From Pseudomonas weihenstephanensis (GTDB lineage: Bacteria; Pseudomonadota; Gammaproteobacteria; Pseudomonadales; Pseudomonadaceae), in the NCBI RefSeq assembly GCF_001043055.1, contig NZ_JYLF01000002.1:62001-126000 (forward strand): a DNA stretch of 64,000 nt, written 5' to 3'. The position numbers and the translations under genes were made by a program. Below, one piece after another: positions 35,759 through 45,714 of the stretch (its first letter is position 1; each line of letters opens with the position of its first letter). The notes under the pieces were generated by a model. The model made no database searches and was not told where the DNA came from. It saw only the letters and a program-made list of their open reading frames with translations.

Positions 35759-36829
35759 TCAGTGTTGTCGACGCCAGGCGCGCAGGGTGCTGAGCAGCAG
35801 AAACACCAACAGTGCCGGCAAGAGGTAAAACAGCATCAGGTGTTCGAGCTTGCCGGCCAGTGGCATGCCGGTGGTAAACGACACTACGTGCAGGCCATAC
35901 GCCAGATACAACCCCAGAAACAGCAGCCCCTCAACCCGTGTCACGCGGTAGCCGGTGTAGAACACGGGCAGGCACAGTACGGCAACCCCCAGCATCACCG
36001 GCAGGTCGAACGCCAGGGCATTGGGCGAGACGGACAGCGGCGCGGGTGCCAGCAAAGCGGTGAAACCCAGCACGCCGAGCAGGTTGAAGACGTTGCTGCC
36101 GATCACGTTGCCCACTGCAATCTCACGTTGACCGCGAAAAGCGGCGATCAGCGAGGTGGCCAGCTCGGGCAGTGAGGTGCTCACCGCAATGATGGTCAGA
36201 CCGATGATGCGTTCCGACAGCCCCAGCTGGGTCGCGACGTCGACGGCGGCAGTCAGCAAAAGATGACCGGCCAGGCCGAGCAGGAGCAAGGCGCAGAACA
36301 TCATCAGTACATTGCGTGGCCACGTGTGTTGCGGCTGGTCGTGGCTGGCGTGATGGTGGCTGCTGTGGCGTGACTGGCGCAGCAGCATGCCCAGATAGAC
36401 CGCCAGGGCACAGAGCAACACAACGCCGTCCAGTCGGTCGAGATCCTTGCTCAAGGCCAGCCCGTAGACCAGTGCGCTGGCGAGGATCATCAGCGGAATA
36501 TCGAGGCGCACCAACTGGCGGGATACGCGCAGCGGGATGATCAGGGCAGACAACCCGAGGGTGACCAGAACGTTAAAGATGTTGCTACCGATCACGCTGC
36601 CGACGGCAATGTCTGAAGTGTCATTGAAGGCCGCTTGCAGGCTGACGGTCATTTGCGGCGCGCTGCTGCCGAGTGCGACCACGGTCAAGCCGATCAGCAA
36701 GGGGCGAACTTTCATTTTTGCAGCCATGCTCACCGCGCAGCGCACCAACAGCTCGGCACCTGCGATTAGCAGCCCGAGGCCGCACAGCAATTGCAGCAGG
36801 TTCCATGTCGATAACGCGTTCAAGCCCAA
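35759..36829 (-). CDS. Calcium/sodium antiporter (CaCA family, YrbG-like)
   Basis: 356 residues, ten predicted membrane helices in two homologous repeats separated by a His-rich cytoplasmic loop (RQSRHSSHHHASHDQPQHTW). The second repeat has the canonical STSLPELATSLIAAF. In the first repeat the usual acidic residue is replaced by Gln (GSSAPQMTVSLQAAF), so the two ion-binding halves are not equal. The start seems to be TTG 36829 behind AGGGAG; no ATG lies near. It starts 21 nt after the end of the rlpA-like gene on the other side of a short gap. Confidence 0.88.
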   Translation of the reverse strand: MGLNALSTWNLLQLLCGLGLLIAGAELLVRCAVSMAAKMKVRPLLIGLTVVALGSSAPQMTVSLQAAFNDTSDIAVGSVIGSNIFNVLVTLGLSALIIPLRVSRQLVRLDIPLMILASALVYGLALSKDLDRLDGVVLLCALAVYLGMLLRQSRHSSHHHASHDQPQHTWPRNVLMMFCALLLLGLAGHLLLTAAVDVATQLGLSERIIGLTIIAVSTSLPELATSLIAAFRGQREIAVGNVIGSNVFNLLGVLGFTALLAPAPLSVSPNALAFDLPVMLGVAVLCLPVFYTGYRVTRVEGLLFLGLYLAYGLHVVSFTTGMPLAGKLEHLMLFYLLPALLVFLLLSTLRAWRRQH

Positions 36830-36849
36830 GATTGCAGCCGCTCCCTGAT

Positions 36850-37221
36850 TTAGTCGCTCAAGCCCTGAATGCGGACTTTTGCGGTGCCGCTGCGCAGCAT
36901 ACCCAACTGTTGGGCCGCTTGGCGCGAAAGATCGATCAGGCGCCCACGGGTGTGCGGGCCGCGATCATTGATGCGCACCACAACGCTCTGGTTGTTACTT
37001 AGATTGGTGACCAAAACCCGGCTGCCGAAGGCCAGTTGGCGATGGGCGGCGCTGAGGGCGTGCTGGTCGAAGGGTTCGCCACTGGCGGTACGTTTACCGT
37101 GGTGACGAGCGCCGTAATAAGAGGCGACGCCGATTTTGTCATAGCCGCGTGGGTCTATGTCGTGGCTGGCGCAGCCGGCGAGCAAGCTGAGCAAGGCGCA
37201 AGCGCCGAGTAGCCGCTTCAT
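36850..37221 (-). CDS. RlpA-like septal-ring lipoprotein (DPBB domain only)
   Basis: 123 residues. Lipobox LLAG|C (Cys17), then a double-psi beta-barrel domain: GVASYYGARHHGKRTASGEP, LAFGSRVLVTNLSNNQSVVV and the catalytic-type Asp in INDRGPH. RlpA proteins are lytic transglycosylases acting on denuded glycan; this one lacks the SPOR domain of full-length RlpA, so it is a short paralogue. It is upstream of the exchanger and downstream of gatB's terminator. Confidence 0.88.
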   Translation of the reverse strand: MKRLLGACALLSLLAGCASHDIDPRGYDKIGVASYYGARHHGKRTASGEPFDQHALSAAHRQLAFGSRVLVTNLSNNQSVVVRINDRGPHTRGRLIDLSRQAAQQLGMLRSGTAKVRIQGLSD

Positions 37222-37245
37222 GGGGGATCCTTATAGAACTCAGAA

Positions 37246-37279
37246 AAACGCCCCGTAGCCGCAGGCAGCGGCTACGGGG
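37246..37279 (-). terminator. Terminator after gatB
   Basis: 12-bp perfect stem CCCCGTAGCCGC / GCGGCTACGGGG (37251-37262 and 37268-37279, loop AGGCA), followed on the minus strand by CG then five T. The arm sequence GTAGCCGC...GCGGCTAC is also a frequent Pseudomonas extragenic palindrome. Confidence 0.85.
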
Positions 37280-37291
37280 TTCGCCTGAAAC

Positions 37292-38737
37292 CTAGCCTTC
37301 GAGCTTGCTTTTGAGCAGTTCGTTGACCTGTTGCGGGTTGGCTTTACCTTTGGACGCTTTCATTGCCTGCCCGACAAAGAAGCCGAACATTTTGCCGCGC
37401 TTGGCTTCGTCAGCCGCACGGTACTGCTCAACTTGCTCGGCGTTGGCGGCCAGCACTTCATCCAGCACTTTTTCAATCGCGCCGCTGTCAGTTACCTGCT
37501 TGAGGCCGCGTTTTTCGATGACCTCGTCAGCGCTGCCTTCGCCATTGGCCATGGCTTCAAGCACCACTTTGGCAATTTTGCCGGAAATGGTGTTGTCCTT
37601 GATGCGCTGCAACATGCCGCCCAGTTGCTCGGCGGTGACGGGTGACTGGTCGATGTCCAGGCCCTGCTTGTTGAGCAGGCTGCCCAGCTCAACCATGACC
37701 CAGTTGGCCGCCAGCTTGGCGTCGCCGCTGATGCTGACCACTTTTTCAAAGTAGTCCGCTTGCTCGCGGCTCGAAGCCAGCACGCTGGCGTCGTAGGCGG
37801 ACAGGCCGAACTGTGACTGGAAACGCTCGCGCTTTTGCGGTGGCAGTTCGGGCAGGGTCGCGCGCACGTCTTCGATGAACGTGTCTTCGATGACGACGGG
37901 CAGCAGGTCCGGGTCGGGGAAGTAACGGTAGTCGTTGGCTTCCTCTTTGCTGCGCATGGCGCGGGTTTCGTCTTTGTTCGGGTCGTACAGACGGGTCTGT
38001 TGAATGACCTTGCCGCCGTCTTCGATCAGTTCGATCTGGCGCTGAACTTCGCTGTTGATCGCTTTTTCGATGAAGCGGAACGAGTTGACGTTCTTGATCT
38101 CGCAGCGGGTGCCGAATTCAGCCTCACCAAATCTGCGAATCGACACGTTGCAGTCGCAACGCAGCGAACCTTCGGCCATGTTGCCGTCGCAAATGCCCAG
38201 GTAGCGCACGAGGGCGTGCATGGCTTTTACGTAGGCCACGGCTTCTTTGGCGCTGCGCATGTCCGGCTCGGAGACGATTTCCAGCAACGGCGTGCCCGCA
38301 CGGTTCAGGTCGATGCCGGTGGCGCCGCTGAAATCTTCGTGCAGGCTTTTGCCTGCGTCTTCTTCCAAATGTGCGCGGGTAATGCCGACGCGTTTGACCG
38401 TGCCGTCTTCAAGGGTGATGTCCAGGTGGCCCTTGCCGACAATCGGCAACTCCATCTGGCTGATCTGATAACCCTTGGGCAGGTCCGGGTAGAAGTAGTT
38501 TTTGCGCGCAAAGACGTTGTGCTGAACGATCTCGGCATCAACGGCCAGGCCGAACATCACGGCCATGCGCACGGCTTCTTCGTTGAGCACCGGCAACACG
38601 CCCGGCATGCCCAGGTCAACCAGGCTGGCCTGAGTGTTCGGCTCCGAGCCAAAGGTGGTGGCGCTACCGGAGAAAATTTTCGATTGGGTGGCGAGCTGGG
38701 AGTGAATTTCCAGCCCGATCACAACTTCCCATTGCAT
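37292..38737 (-). CDS. gatB: Asp/Glu-tRNA amidotransferase subunit B
   Basis: Binds misacylated Asp-tRNA(Asn)/Glu-tRNA(Gln) and activates the acyl group for amidation in GatCAB. 481 residues. The cradle-domain signature [20 protein letters not shown] opens it; [20 protein letters not shown] and [10 protein letters not shown] (zinc-type Cys) follow, and a helical plus YqeY-like tail closes it. ATG 38737 has GAGGAG upstream. It is 10 nt downstream of gatA. Confidence 0.97.
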   Translation of the reverse strand: MQWEVVIGLEIHSQLATQSKIFSGSATTFGSEPNTQASLVDLGMPGVLPVLNEEAVRMAVMFGLAVDAEIVQHNVFARKNYFYPDLPKGYQISQMELPIVGKGHLDITLEDGTVKRVGITRAHLEEDAGKSLHEDFSGATGIDLNRAGTPLLEIVSEPDMRSAKEAVAYVKAMHALVRYLGICDGNMAEGSLRCDCNVSIRRFGEAEFGTRCEIKNVNSFRFIEKAINSEVQRQIELIEDGGKVIQQTRLYDPNKDETRAMRSKEEANDYRYFPDPDLLPVVIEDTFIEDVRATLPELPPQKRERFQSQFGLSAYDASVLASSREQADYFEKVVSISGDAKLAANWVMVELGSLLNKQGLDIDQSPVTAEQLGGMLQRIKDNTISGKIAKVVLEAMANGEGSADEVIEKRGLKQVTDSGAIEKVLDEVLAANAEQVEQYRAADEAKRGKMFGFFVGQAMKASKGKANPQQVNELLKSKLEG

Positions 38738-38747
38738 ATGTTTCTCC

Positions 38748-40199
38748 TCAGAAGCCGGCAGGTGAGCGCGTGTGCCAGTCAGTGTTGAGCTGATACTGGT
38801 GAGCAACGTTGAGCAGGCGACCTTCCTGGAAGTACGGAGCCAGCAGTTGCACGCCTACAGGCAGGCCATCGACAAAACCGGCTGGCATCGACAGGCCCGG
38901 CAGGCCCGCGAGGTTGGCGGTGATGGTGTACACGTCTTCCAGATAGGCAGAAACCGGGTCGCTGTTTTTAGCGCCGATTTTCCAGGCCGGGTTAGGCGTG
39001 GTTGGGCCGAGGATGATGTCGACTTCATTGAACGCCGTCATGAAGTCGTTTTTGATCAGGCGACGGATTTTTTGCGCCTGCAGGTAATACGCATCGTAGT
39101 AACCCGCTGACAGTGCGTAGGCACCGACCAGAATCCGGCGTTGTACTTCCGGGCCAAAACCTTCGGCGCGCGAGCGCTTGTACAGGTCGGTGAGGTCTTT
39201 GGGGTCTTCGCAGCGATGACCGAAGCGCACACCGTCAAAACGCGACAGGTTGGAGGAAGCTTCTGCCGGCGCGATCACGTAGTACGCAGGAATCGCGTGC
39301 TGCATGTTGGGCAGGCTGATGGGCTTTATCACGGCACCGAGTTTTTCAAGTTCTTTGATGCTGGTGTGGATCAACTCGGCGATGCGTGGATCGAGGCCTT
39401 CGCTGAAGAACTCTTTTGGCACGCCGATGCGCAGGCCTTGCAGCGAACCATTGAGGTTGGCGCTGTAGTCCGGCACGGGTTCGTCGATGCTGGTGGAGTC
39501 TTGCGGGTCGAAACCGGCCATGCCTTGCAGCAGGATGGCGCAGTCTTCGGCGGTGCGCGCAAGCGGGCCACCCTGATCGAGGCTGGACGCGTAAGCAATC
39601 ATGCCCCAGCGCGACACACGACCGTAGGTCGGTTTCAGGCCCGTGAGGTTGGTCAGTGCGGCGGGCTGGCGAATCGAGCCGCCGGTGTCGGTGCCAGTGG
39701 CAGCCGGTAACAGACGAGCGGCAACGGCTGCGGCCGAGCCACCCGACGAACCGCCGGGGACGTGATCAAGGTTCCACGGGTTTTTGACCGGGCCGTAGTA
39801 GCTCGACTCGTTGGCCGAGCCCATCGCGAACTCGTCCATGTTGGTCTTGCCCAGGCTCACCGCGCCCGCAGCGGCCAGTTTCGACACCACGGTGGCATCG
39901 TACGGGGCCTTGAAGTTGTCGAGCATCCTGGAGCCGCAGCTGGTGCGTACACCCAAGGTGCAGAACAAGTCCTTGTGACCAATTGGCGCACCCAGCAGGG
40001 CGCCGGTTTCACCGTTGGCGCGACGTGCGTCGGCGGCCTTGGCCTGCTCTACAGCGAGGTCTTCGGTGAGGGTGATGAAGCTGTTGAGCTGAGGATCGAG
40101 CTGGGCGATACGCGCCAGCAGGGTTTTGGTCAGCTCTTCAGACGAAAACTTTTTATCGGCGAGTCCGCGGGCGATCTCGGCCAGAGTCAATTGATGCAT
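38748..40199 (-). CDS. gatA: Asp/Glu-tRNA amidotransferase subunit A
   Basis: Amidase subunit that releases ammonia from glutamine for GatB. 483 residues. The amidase signature [20 protein letters not shown] contains the catalytic cis-Ser/Ser, with the Lys in [11 protein letters not shown] and [13 protein letters not shown]. It is 14 nt downstream of gatC; the order gatC-gatA-gatB is standard. Confidence 0.97.
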   Translation of the reverse strand: MHQLTLAEIARGLADKKFSSEELTKTLLARIAQLDPQLNSFITLTEDLAVEQAKAADARRANGETGALLGAPIGHKDLFCTLGVRTSCGSRMLDNFKAPYDATVVSKLAAAGAVSLGKTNMDEFAMGSANESSYYGPVKNPWNLDHVPGGSSGGSAAAVAARLLPAATGTDTGGSIRQPAALTNLTGLKPTYGRVSRWGMIAYASSLDQGGPLARTAEDCAILLQGMAGFDPQDSTSIDEPVPDYSANLNGSLQGLRIGVPKEFFSEGLDPRIAELIHTSIKELEKLGAVIKPISLPNMQHAIPAYYVIAPAEASSNLSRFDGVRFGHRCEDPKDLTDLYKRSRAEGFGPEVQRRILVGAYALSAGYYDAYYLQAQKIRRLIKNDFMTAFNEVDIILGPTTPNPAWKIGAKNSDPVSAYLEDVYTITANLAGLPGLSMPAGFVDGLPVGVQLLAPYFQEGRLLNVAHQYQLNTDWHTRSPAGF

Positions 40200-40213
40200 G
40201 CAGGCTCTTCCTT

Positions 40214-40501
40214 TTACTCGATGACCTTGGGAACCAGATAGAGGCCGTTCTCGACCGCTGGCGCGATGGCCTGGTAAGCCTCGCGATGATTGGTTTCAGT
40301 CACGACGTCTGCACGCAGGCGCTGGCTGGCTTCCAGTGGGTGGGCCAGCGGCTCGATACCGGTGGTGTCGACAGCCTGCATCTGGTCAATCAGCCCCAGA
40401 ATGCTATTAAGGGCTTCGGTGGTGCGTGGCAGATCGGCATCATTCAAACCCAGGCGGGCCAAATGAGCGATTTTTTCCACGTCGGAGCGTTCAAGCGCCA
40501 T
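40214..40501 (-). CDS. gatC: Asp/Glu-tRNA amidotransferase subunit C
   Basis: Small 95-residue subunit that clamps GatA to GatB. Family landmarks are [20 protein letters not shown], then [20 protein letters not shown] and [11 protein letters not shown]. It is the first gene of gatCAB and is divergent from mreB across a 210-bp promoter region. Confidence 0.96.
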   Translation of the reverse strand: MALERSDVEKIAHLARLGLNDADLPRTTEALNSILGLIDQMQAVDTTGIEPLAHPLEASQRLRADVVTETNHREAYQAIAPAVENGLYLVPKVIE

Positions 40502-40699
40502 GGGATTCTCCAGTGGAAAACAAGACGGATGCTATCCGTGTGTTAGATTGTCGGAACACTACCGCATTTCTACGGTCATATGGCCGCGATTGTGGGGGCT
40601 GGTGCTCGGAAAAGCGGCCAATTTAACATATTGGCGCCTTGCCCAAAATCCCTGTCGTTGTTAGAGTTTGCCGCACTTTTTTACCCACGCGTTGCCTAG

Positions 40700-41749
<1,050 letters not shown>

Positions 41750-41782
41750 GATCGGTGGTCGCAGTTCGATGGTTATCACCAG

Positions 41783-41810
41783 AAGGTAGCACTTTGCAGT
41801 GCTGCCTTTT
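41783..41810 (+). terminator. Terminator/attenuator between mreB and mreC
   Basis: 11-bp stem AAGGTAGCACT / AGTGCTGCCTT (41783-41793 and 41798-41808, one G-U pair, loop TTGC) ending in TTTT. It is 33 nt after the mreB stop and probably gives partial termination. Confidence 0.8.
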
Positions 41811-41892
41811 GGCGTTTATCTTTTGTCAATCTTCATCCAGGCCGCTTGAAGCCGTATGAATACATTGAACACTTGCCCCGGAGGAGCGGCTT

Positions 41893-42978
41893 ATTAAACC
41901 GCTCTTTTCCAAAGGCCCCTCTTTGGGCGTACGCCTATTGGTGTTGGTCGTGCTATCGGTCGCACTGATGGTGGTCGATGCCCGTTTCACGTTGCTCAAG
42001 CCGGTGCGCAGTCAAATGTCACTGGTGCTGATGCAGACCTACTGGATTACCGACTTGCCGCAGCGCCTGTTTCAGGGTGTCGCGAGTCAGTTTGGCAGCC
42101 GTACGGAACTGGTCGCGGAAAACGAGAAACTAAAAACCGAAAACCTTCTGCTGCAAGGCCGCATGCAAAAACTGGCCGCCTTGACCGAGCAGAACGTTCG
42201 CCTGCGCGAGTTGTTGAACTCCTCGGCACTGGTCAACGAAAAGGTTGAAGTGGCCGAGTTGATTGGCATGGACCCTAACCCCTTTACCCATCGCATCATC
42301 ATCAACAAGGGTGAGCGCGACGGGGTGGTGCTCGGTCAGCCAGTGCTCGATGCGCGTGGGCTGATGGGGCAAGTGGTCGAGTTGATGCCCTACACCTCGC
42401 GAGTACTGTTGCTGACAGACACCACCCACAGCATTCCCGTGCAGGTCAACCGCAATGGCTTACGTGCAATTGCCAGCGGCACGGGCAACCCCGAGCGTCT
42501 GGAGTTGCGCCATGTGGCAGACACCGCCGACATCAAAGAAGGCGATCTGCTGGTCAGTTCGGGTCTGGGCCAGCGATTCCCGGCCGGTTACCCGGTGGCA
42601 ACCGTCAAGGAAGTGATTCACGACTCCGGTCAGCCGTTTGCCATCGTGCGTGCGGTGCCGACGGCGGCGTTGAACCGCAGCCGCTATCTGTTGTTGGTGT
42701 TCAGTGACAGCCGCAGCCCTGAAGAGCGGGCCAATGACGCGGCTCAAGCGCAAGAAGCCGAGAAAAACGGCGAGCCGCTACCCATCATTCCCGCCACCGT
42801 CCCCAAACCGGTTGCTGTGCCTGCTGTTGCCCCAACCGCGACACCAGTGCCTACGGCCACCCAGCCGGCGGCGCCAACGCCCGCGAGCGGCGCGGTTAAA
42901 AAACCGGCTCCAGTTGTAACCCCTGCCGCCGCCACGCCGCCAGCCGCTGCGCCGGCCACCACTCGGGAGAGGCAATAA
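41893..42978 (+). CDS. mreC: Rod-shape protein MreC (apparent ATT start)
   Basis: Periplasmic scaffold linking MreB to the wall-synthesis complex. About 361 residues: an N-terminal membrane helix (VRLLVLVVLSVALMVVDARF), a coiled coil (LVAENEKLKTENLLLQGRMQ), the MreC beta domain, and a long Ala/Pro/Thr-rich tail from about 270. The apparent start is ATT 41893, six nt after GGAGGAG, giving (M)KPLFSKGPSLGVRL. An in-frame stop lies at 41866 and no ATG, GTG or TTG lies between. TTG 41923 behind AAAGG is the alternative, giving 351 residues. The gene overlaps mreD by one base. Confidence 0.9.
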   Translation: MKPLFSKGPSLGVRLLVLVVLSVALMVVDARFTLLKPVRSQMSLVLMQTYWITDLPQRLFQGVASQFGSRTELVAENEKLKTENLLLQGRMQKLAALTEQNVRLRELLNSSALVNEKVEVAELIGMDPNPFTHRIIINKGERDGVVLGQPVLDARGLMGQVVELMPYTSRVLLLTDTTHSIPVQVNRNGLRAIASGTGNPERLELRHVADTADIKEGDLLVSSGLGQRFPAGYPVATVKEVIHDSGQPFAIVRAVPTAALNRSRYLLLVFSDSRSPEERANDAAQAQEAEKNGEPLPIIPATVPKPVAVPAVAPTATPVPTATQPAAPTPASGAVKKPAPVVTPAAATPPAAAPATTRERQ

Positions 42979-43466
42979 TGGCGGGTATCCGTTCGCACAA
43001 TGGCTGGATGATCTGGCTGACGTTTGCCATTGGCCTGCTGCTCAGCGTTTCGCCGATGCCGCAGTTCATGGAAGTCTTTCGCCCGCTGTGGCTGGCCTTG
43101 CTACTGGCTTTTTGGGCGCTGTACATGCCGCACAAGGTGGGCATGGTCACCGCATGGTGTCTGGGCCTGACCGAAGACGTGCTGTACGGCACGTTGCTGG
43201 GGCAGAACGCGTTGATTCTGACCCTCATCACATTCTTGGTGCTGTCCCTGCAACAGCGGTTGCGCATGTTCCCGATGTGGCAGCAAAGCCTGGTGTTGCT
43301 GGTGATCTTCGGCCTGGCGCAGTTGGCGCAGTTGTGGCTCAGTGCCTTGACCGGCAACCGCCAGCCCACGCTGGCGCTGGTGCTGCCAGCCTTGGTCAGC
43401 GCGTTGCTGTGGCCCTGGGTCAGTTATGGACTACGTGGATTGACCCGACGCTTCAAAATTAATTGA
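42978..43466 (+). CDS. mreD: Rod-shape protein MreD
   Basis: Inner-membrane partner of MreC in the elongasome. 162 residues, five to six hydrophobic helices (MIWLTFAIGLLLSVSPMP, LWLALLLAFWALYMP, VLLVIFGLAQLAQLW, ALVLPALVSALLWPW) and the family GLTEDVLYGTLLGQNAL motif. Its ATG overlaps the mreC stop (TAATG). Confidence 0.94.
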   Translation: MAGIRSHNGWMIWLTFAIGLLLSVSPMPQFMEVFRPLWLALLLAFWALYMPHKVGMVTAWCLGLTEDVLYGTLLGQNALILTLITFLVLSLQQRLRMFPMWQQSLVLLVIFGLAQLAQLWLSALTGNRQPTLALVLPALVSALLWPWVSYGLRGLTRRFKIN

Positions 43467-43518
43467 CCGGATCGCGAGCCATTTCCTGGTTTGTGCACAT
43501 TGACAGGGAGATGTCGTG

Positions 43519-44124
43519 ATGACTTCGCTTTATCTGGCTTCAGGCTCACCCCGCCGACGCGAGTTACTGACTCAAATCGGCGTGCCTTTCAGCACCGTCA
43601 GTGCTGGCATTGATGAAACCCCTCTTGCCCATGAATCCCCAGCGGCCTATGTCGAGCGCCTTGCGTGTGAAAAAGCACGCGCCGGGCGTGAGCATTTGCG
43701 CACATCTGTCCCTGACGCCGCCTTTTGCGTGCTGGGCGCCGATACCGCCGTGGTGCTGGACGGGAAAATTCTGGGTAAACCCGTCGACGAGGCCGATGCC
43801 TTGGCTATGCTCATGGCGTTATCGGGTCGTGAGCATGAGGTGTTGACCGCCGTTGCCGTGTTGGACGCTGAGCGGTGTGAGACGCGCGTTGTACGCAGCA
43901 CGGTTCATTTCAGACACATCAGCACACAAGAAGCTGCGCGGTACTGGGCCAGTGGTGAACCTCAGGACAAAGCCGGTGGCTACGCTATTCAAGGCTTGGC
44001 TGCGGTGTTTGTGTCCGGGCTGCATGGCAGTTATTCGGCTGTCGTCGGCTTGCCTGTGTGCGAAACCGCAGAAGTGCTGGCGCATTTCGGCATACCCTGT
44101 TGGCAAAACCTTACCGTGCGTTAA
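43519..44124 (+). CDS. maf: Maf-family nucleoside triphosphate pyrophosphatase
   Basis: House-cleaning pyrophosphatase for dTTP/UTP or modified pyrimidine nucleotides. 201 residues. [19 protein letters not shown] is the Maf signature; [17 protein letters not shown] and [16 protein letters not shown] complete the site. I start at ATG 43519; a GTG one codon earlier (43516) is also possible behind GGGAG. It lies between mreD and rng in the usual order. Confidence 0.93.
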   Translation: MTSLYLASGSPRRRELLTQIGVPFSTVSAGIDETPLAHESPAAYVERLACEKARAGREHLRTSVPDAAFCVLGADTAVVLDGKILGKPVDEADALAMLMALSGREHEVLTAVAVLDAERCETRVVRSTVHFRHISTQEAARYWASGEPQDKAGGYAIQGLAAVFVSGLHGSYSAVVGLPVCETAEVLAHFGIPCWQNLTVR

Positions 44125-44180
44125 ATACCGCACCTACGAGACGTGGCACTAATGTGATGACGCCTGAACGAGACCCAGCC

Positions 44181-45638
44181 ATGAGTGAAGAGATCCTGAT
44201 CAACATCACGCCGATGGAATCGCGCGTGGCGGTGGTAGAGAACGGTGTTTTGCAAGAGGTGCATGTCGAGCGCACCCAGCGCCGAGGCATCGTTGGCAAC
44301 ATCTATAAAGGCAAGATCGTTCGCGTATTACCCGGCATGCAGGCCGCCTTTGTTGATATCGGCCTGGACCGCGCAGCCTTTATCCACGCCTCCGAAATCT
44401 CCCTGCGTGAAGGCCAGGCCGTTGAAAGCATCAGCGCCTTGGTCCATGAGGGTCAGAGCCTGGTGGTGCAAGTCACCAAAGACCCGATTGCCTCCAAGGG
44501 CGCGCGCCTGACCACGCAGTTGTCGATCCCTTCGCGTTATTTGGTGTACATGCCGCGCACCGCGCATGTCGGTATTTCCCTGAAGATCGAAGACGAAGCC
44601 GAGCGTGAGCGCCTCAAGCAGGTGGTCAGCGACTGCGTGGCTCAGGAAGGCATCAAGGAAGCCGGTGGTTTTATCCTGCGTACGGCGGCCGAAGGTGCCG
44701 GGGCGGATGAAATCCTGATGGACATTCGTTATCTGCGTCGCCTGTGGGACCAGATCGGCGCACAAATCAAAACCGTGGGTGCGCCGACCGTTATCTATGA
44801 AGACCTGGGCCTGGCCTTGCGCACACTGCGCGATCTGGTCAGCCCCAAGATCGAAAAAATCCGCATCGACTCACGCGAAACCTTCCAGAAAACCACGCAG
44901 TTTGTGGCCGAACTGATGCCGGAAATCGCGGATCGTCTGGAGCATTACCCCGGCGAGCGGCCGATTTTTGACTTGTATGGCGTAGAAGGTGAAATCCAGA
45001 AAGCCCTCGATCGCAAGGTGCCGCTCAAGTCCGGCGGTTATCTGGTGGTGGACCCGGCCGAGGCCATGACCACCATTGACGTCAACACCGGCGCGTTCGT
45101 AGGGCATCGCAATCTTGAAGAGACCATCTTCAAGACCAACCTCGAAGCGGCCACCGCCATCGCGCGCCAGCTGCGCCTGCGTAATCTGGGCGGCATCATC
45201 ATCATCGACTTCATCGACATGGAAGACGAAGAGCATCAGCGCCAAGTGCTGCGCACCCTCGAAAAACAGCTCGAACGCGACCACGCCAAAACCAACATCA
45301 TCGGGATTACCGAGTTGGGACTGGTGCAAATGACCCGCAAGCGCACCCGCGAAAGTCTTGAGCAAGTGCTGTGCGAGCCGTGCGTGTGCTGTCAGGGGCG
45401 TGGCAAGTTGAAGACCCCAGAGACCATCTGTTACGAAATCTTCCGCGAAATCTTGCGTGAGGCGCGTGCGTATCAAGCCGAAGGGTATCGCGTGTTAGCC
45501 AGTCAGCGCGTGGTAGACCGCTTGCTTGATGAAGAGTCGGGCAATGTGGCAGAGCTGGAAGGCTTTATCGGGCGTACGATTCGTTTTCAAGTAGAAACCA
45601 TGTACTCCCAGGAACAATACGACGTGGTGCTGCTCTGA
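44181..45638 (+). CDS. rng: Ribonuclease G
   Basis: Endoribonuclease that matures the 16S rRNA 5' end and turns over some mRNAs. 485 residues, family-typical. An S1 domain lies near the N-terminus (GNIYKGKIVRVLPGMQAAFV, then DIGLDRAAFIH). The DNase-I-like catalytic Asp lies in MTTIDVNTGAFVG, and the zinc link CEPCVCCQGRG follows. The start MSEEILINITPME at 44181 is chosen; upstream codons overlap maf. Confidence 0.97.
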   Translation: MSEEILINITPMESRVAVVENGVLQEVHVERTQRRGIVGNIYKGKIVRVLPGMQAAFVDIGLDRAAFIHASEISLREGQAVESISALVHEGQSLVVQVTKDPIASKGARLTTQLSIPSRYLVYMPRTAHVGISLKIEDEAERERLKQVVSDCVAQEGIKEAGGFILRTAAEGAGADEILMDIRYLRRLWDQIGAQIKTVGAPTVIYEDLGLALRTLRDLVSPKIEKIRIDSRETFQKTTQFVAELMPEIADRLEHYPGERPIFDLYGVEGEIQKALDRKVPLKSGGYLVVDPAEAMTTIDVNTGAFVGHRNLEETIFKTNLEAATAIARQLRLRNLGGIIIIDFIDMEDEEHQRQVLRTLEKQLERDHAKTNIIGITELGLVQMTRKRTRESLEQVLCEPCVCCQGRGKLKTPETICYEIFREILREARAYQAEGYRVLASQRVVDRLLDEESGNVAELEGFIGRTIRFQVETMYSQEQYDVVLL

Positions 45639-45665
45639 AGCATCACGCACTTTACGGATATACCA

Positions 45666-45687
45666 AAGGGGCTGAATCCAGCCCCTT
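45666..45687 (+). terminator. Hairpin after rng
   Basis: 9-bp perfect stem AAGGGGCTG / CAGCCCCTT with loop AATC, 27 nt after the rng stop. No strong T tract follows, so termination may be partial. The related AAGGGGCC nearby (45700-45707) serves as the yhdP ribosome site region. Confidence 0.55.
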
Positions 45688-45714
45688 CGATCATTACTGA
45701 AGGGGCCACCTGAC

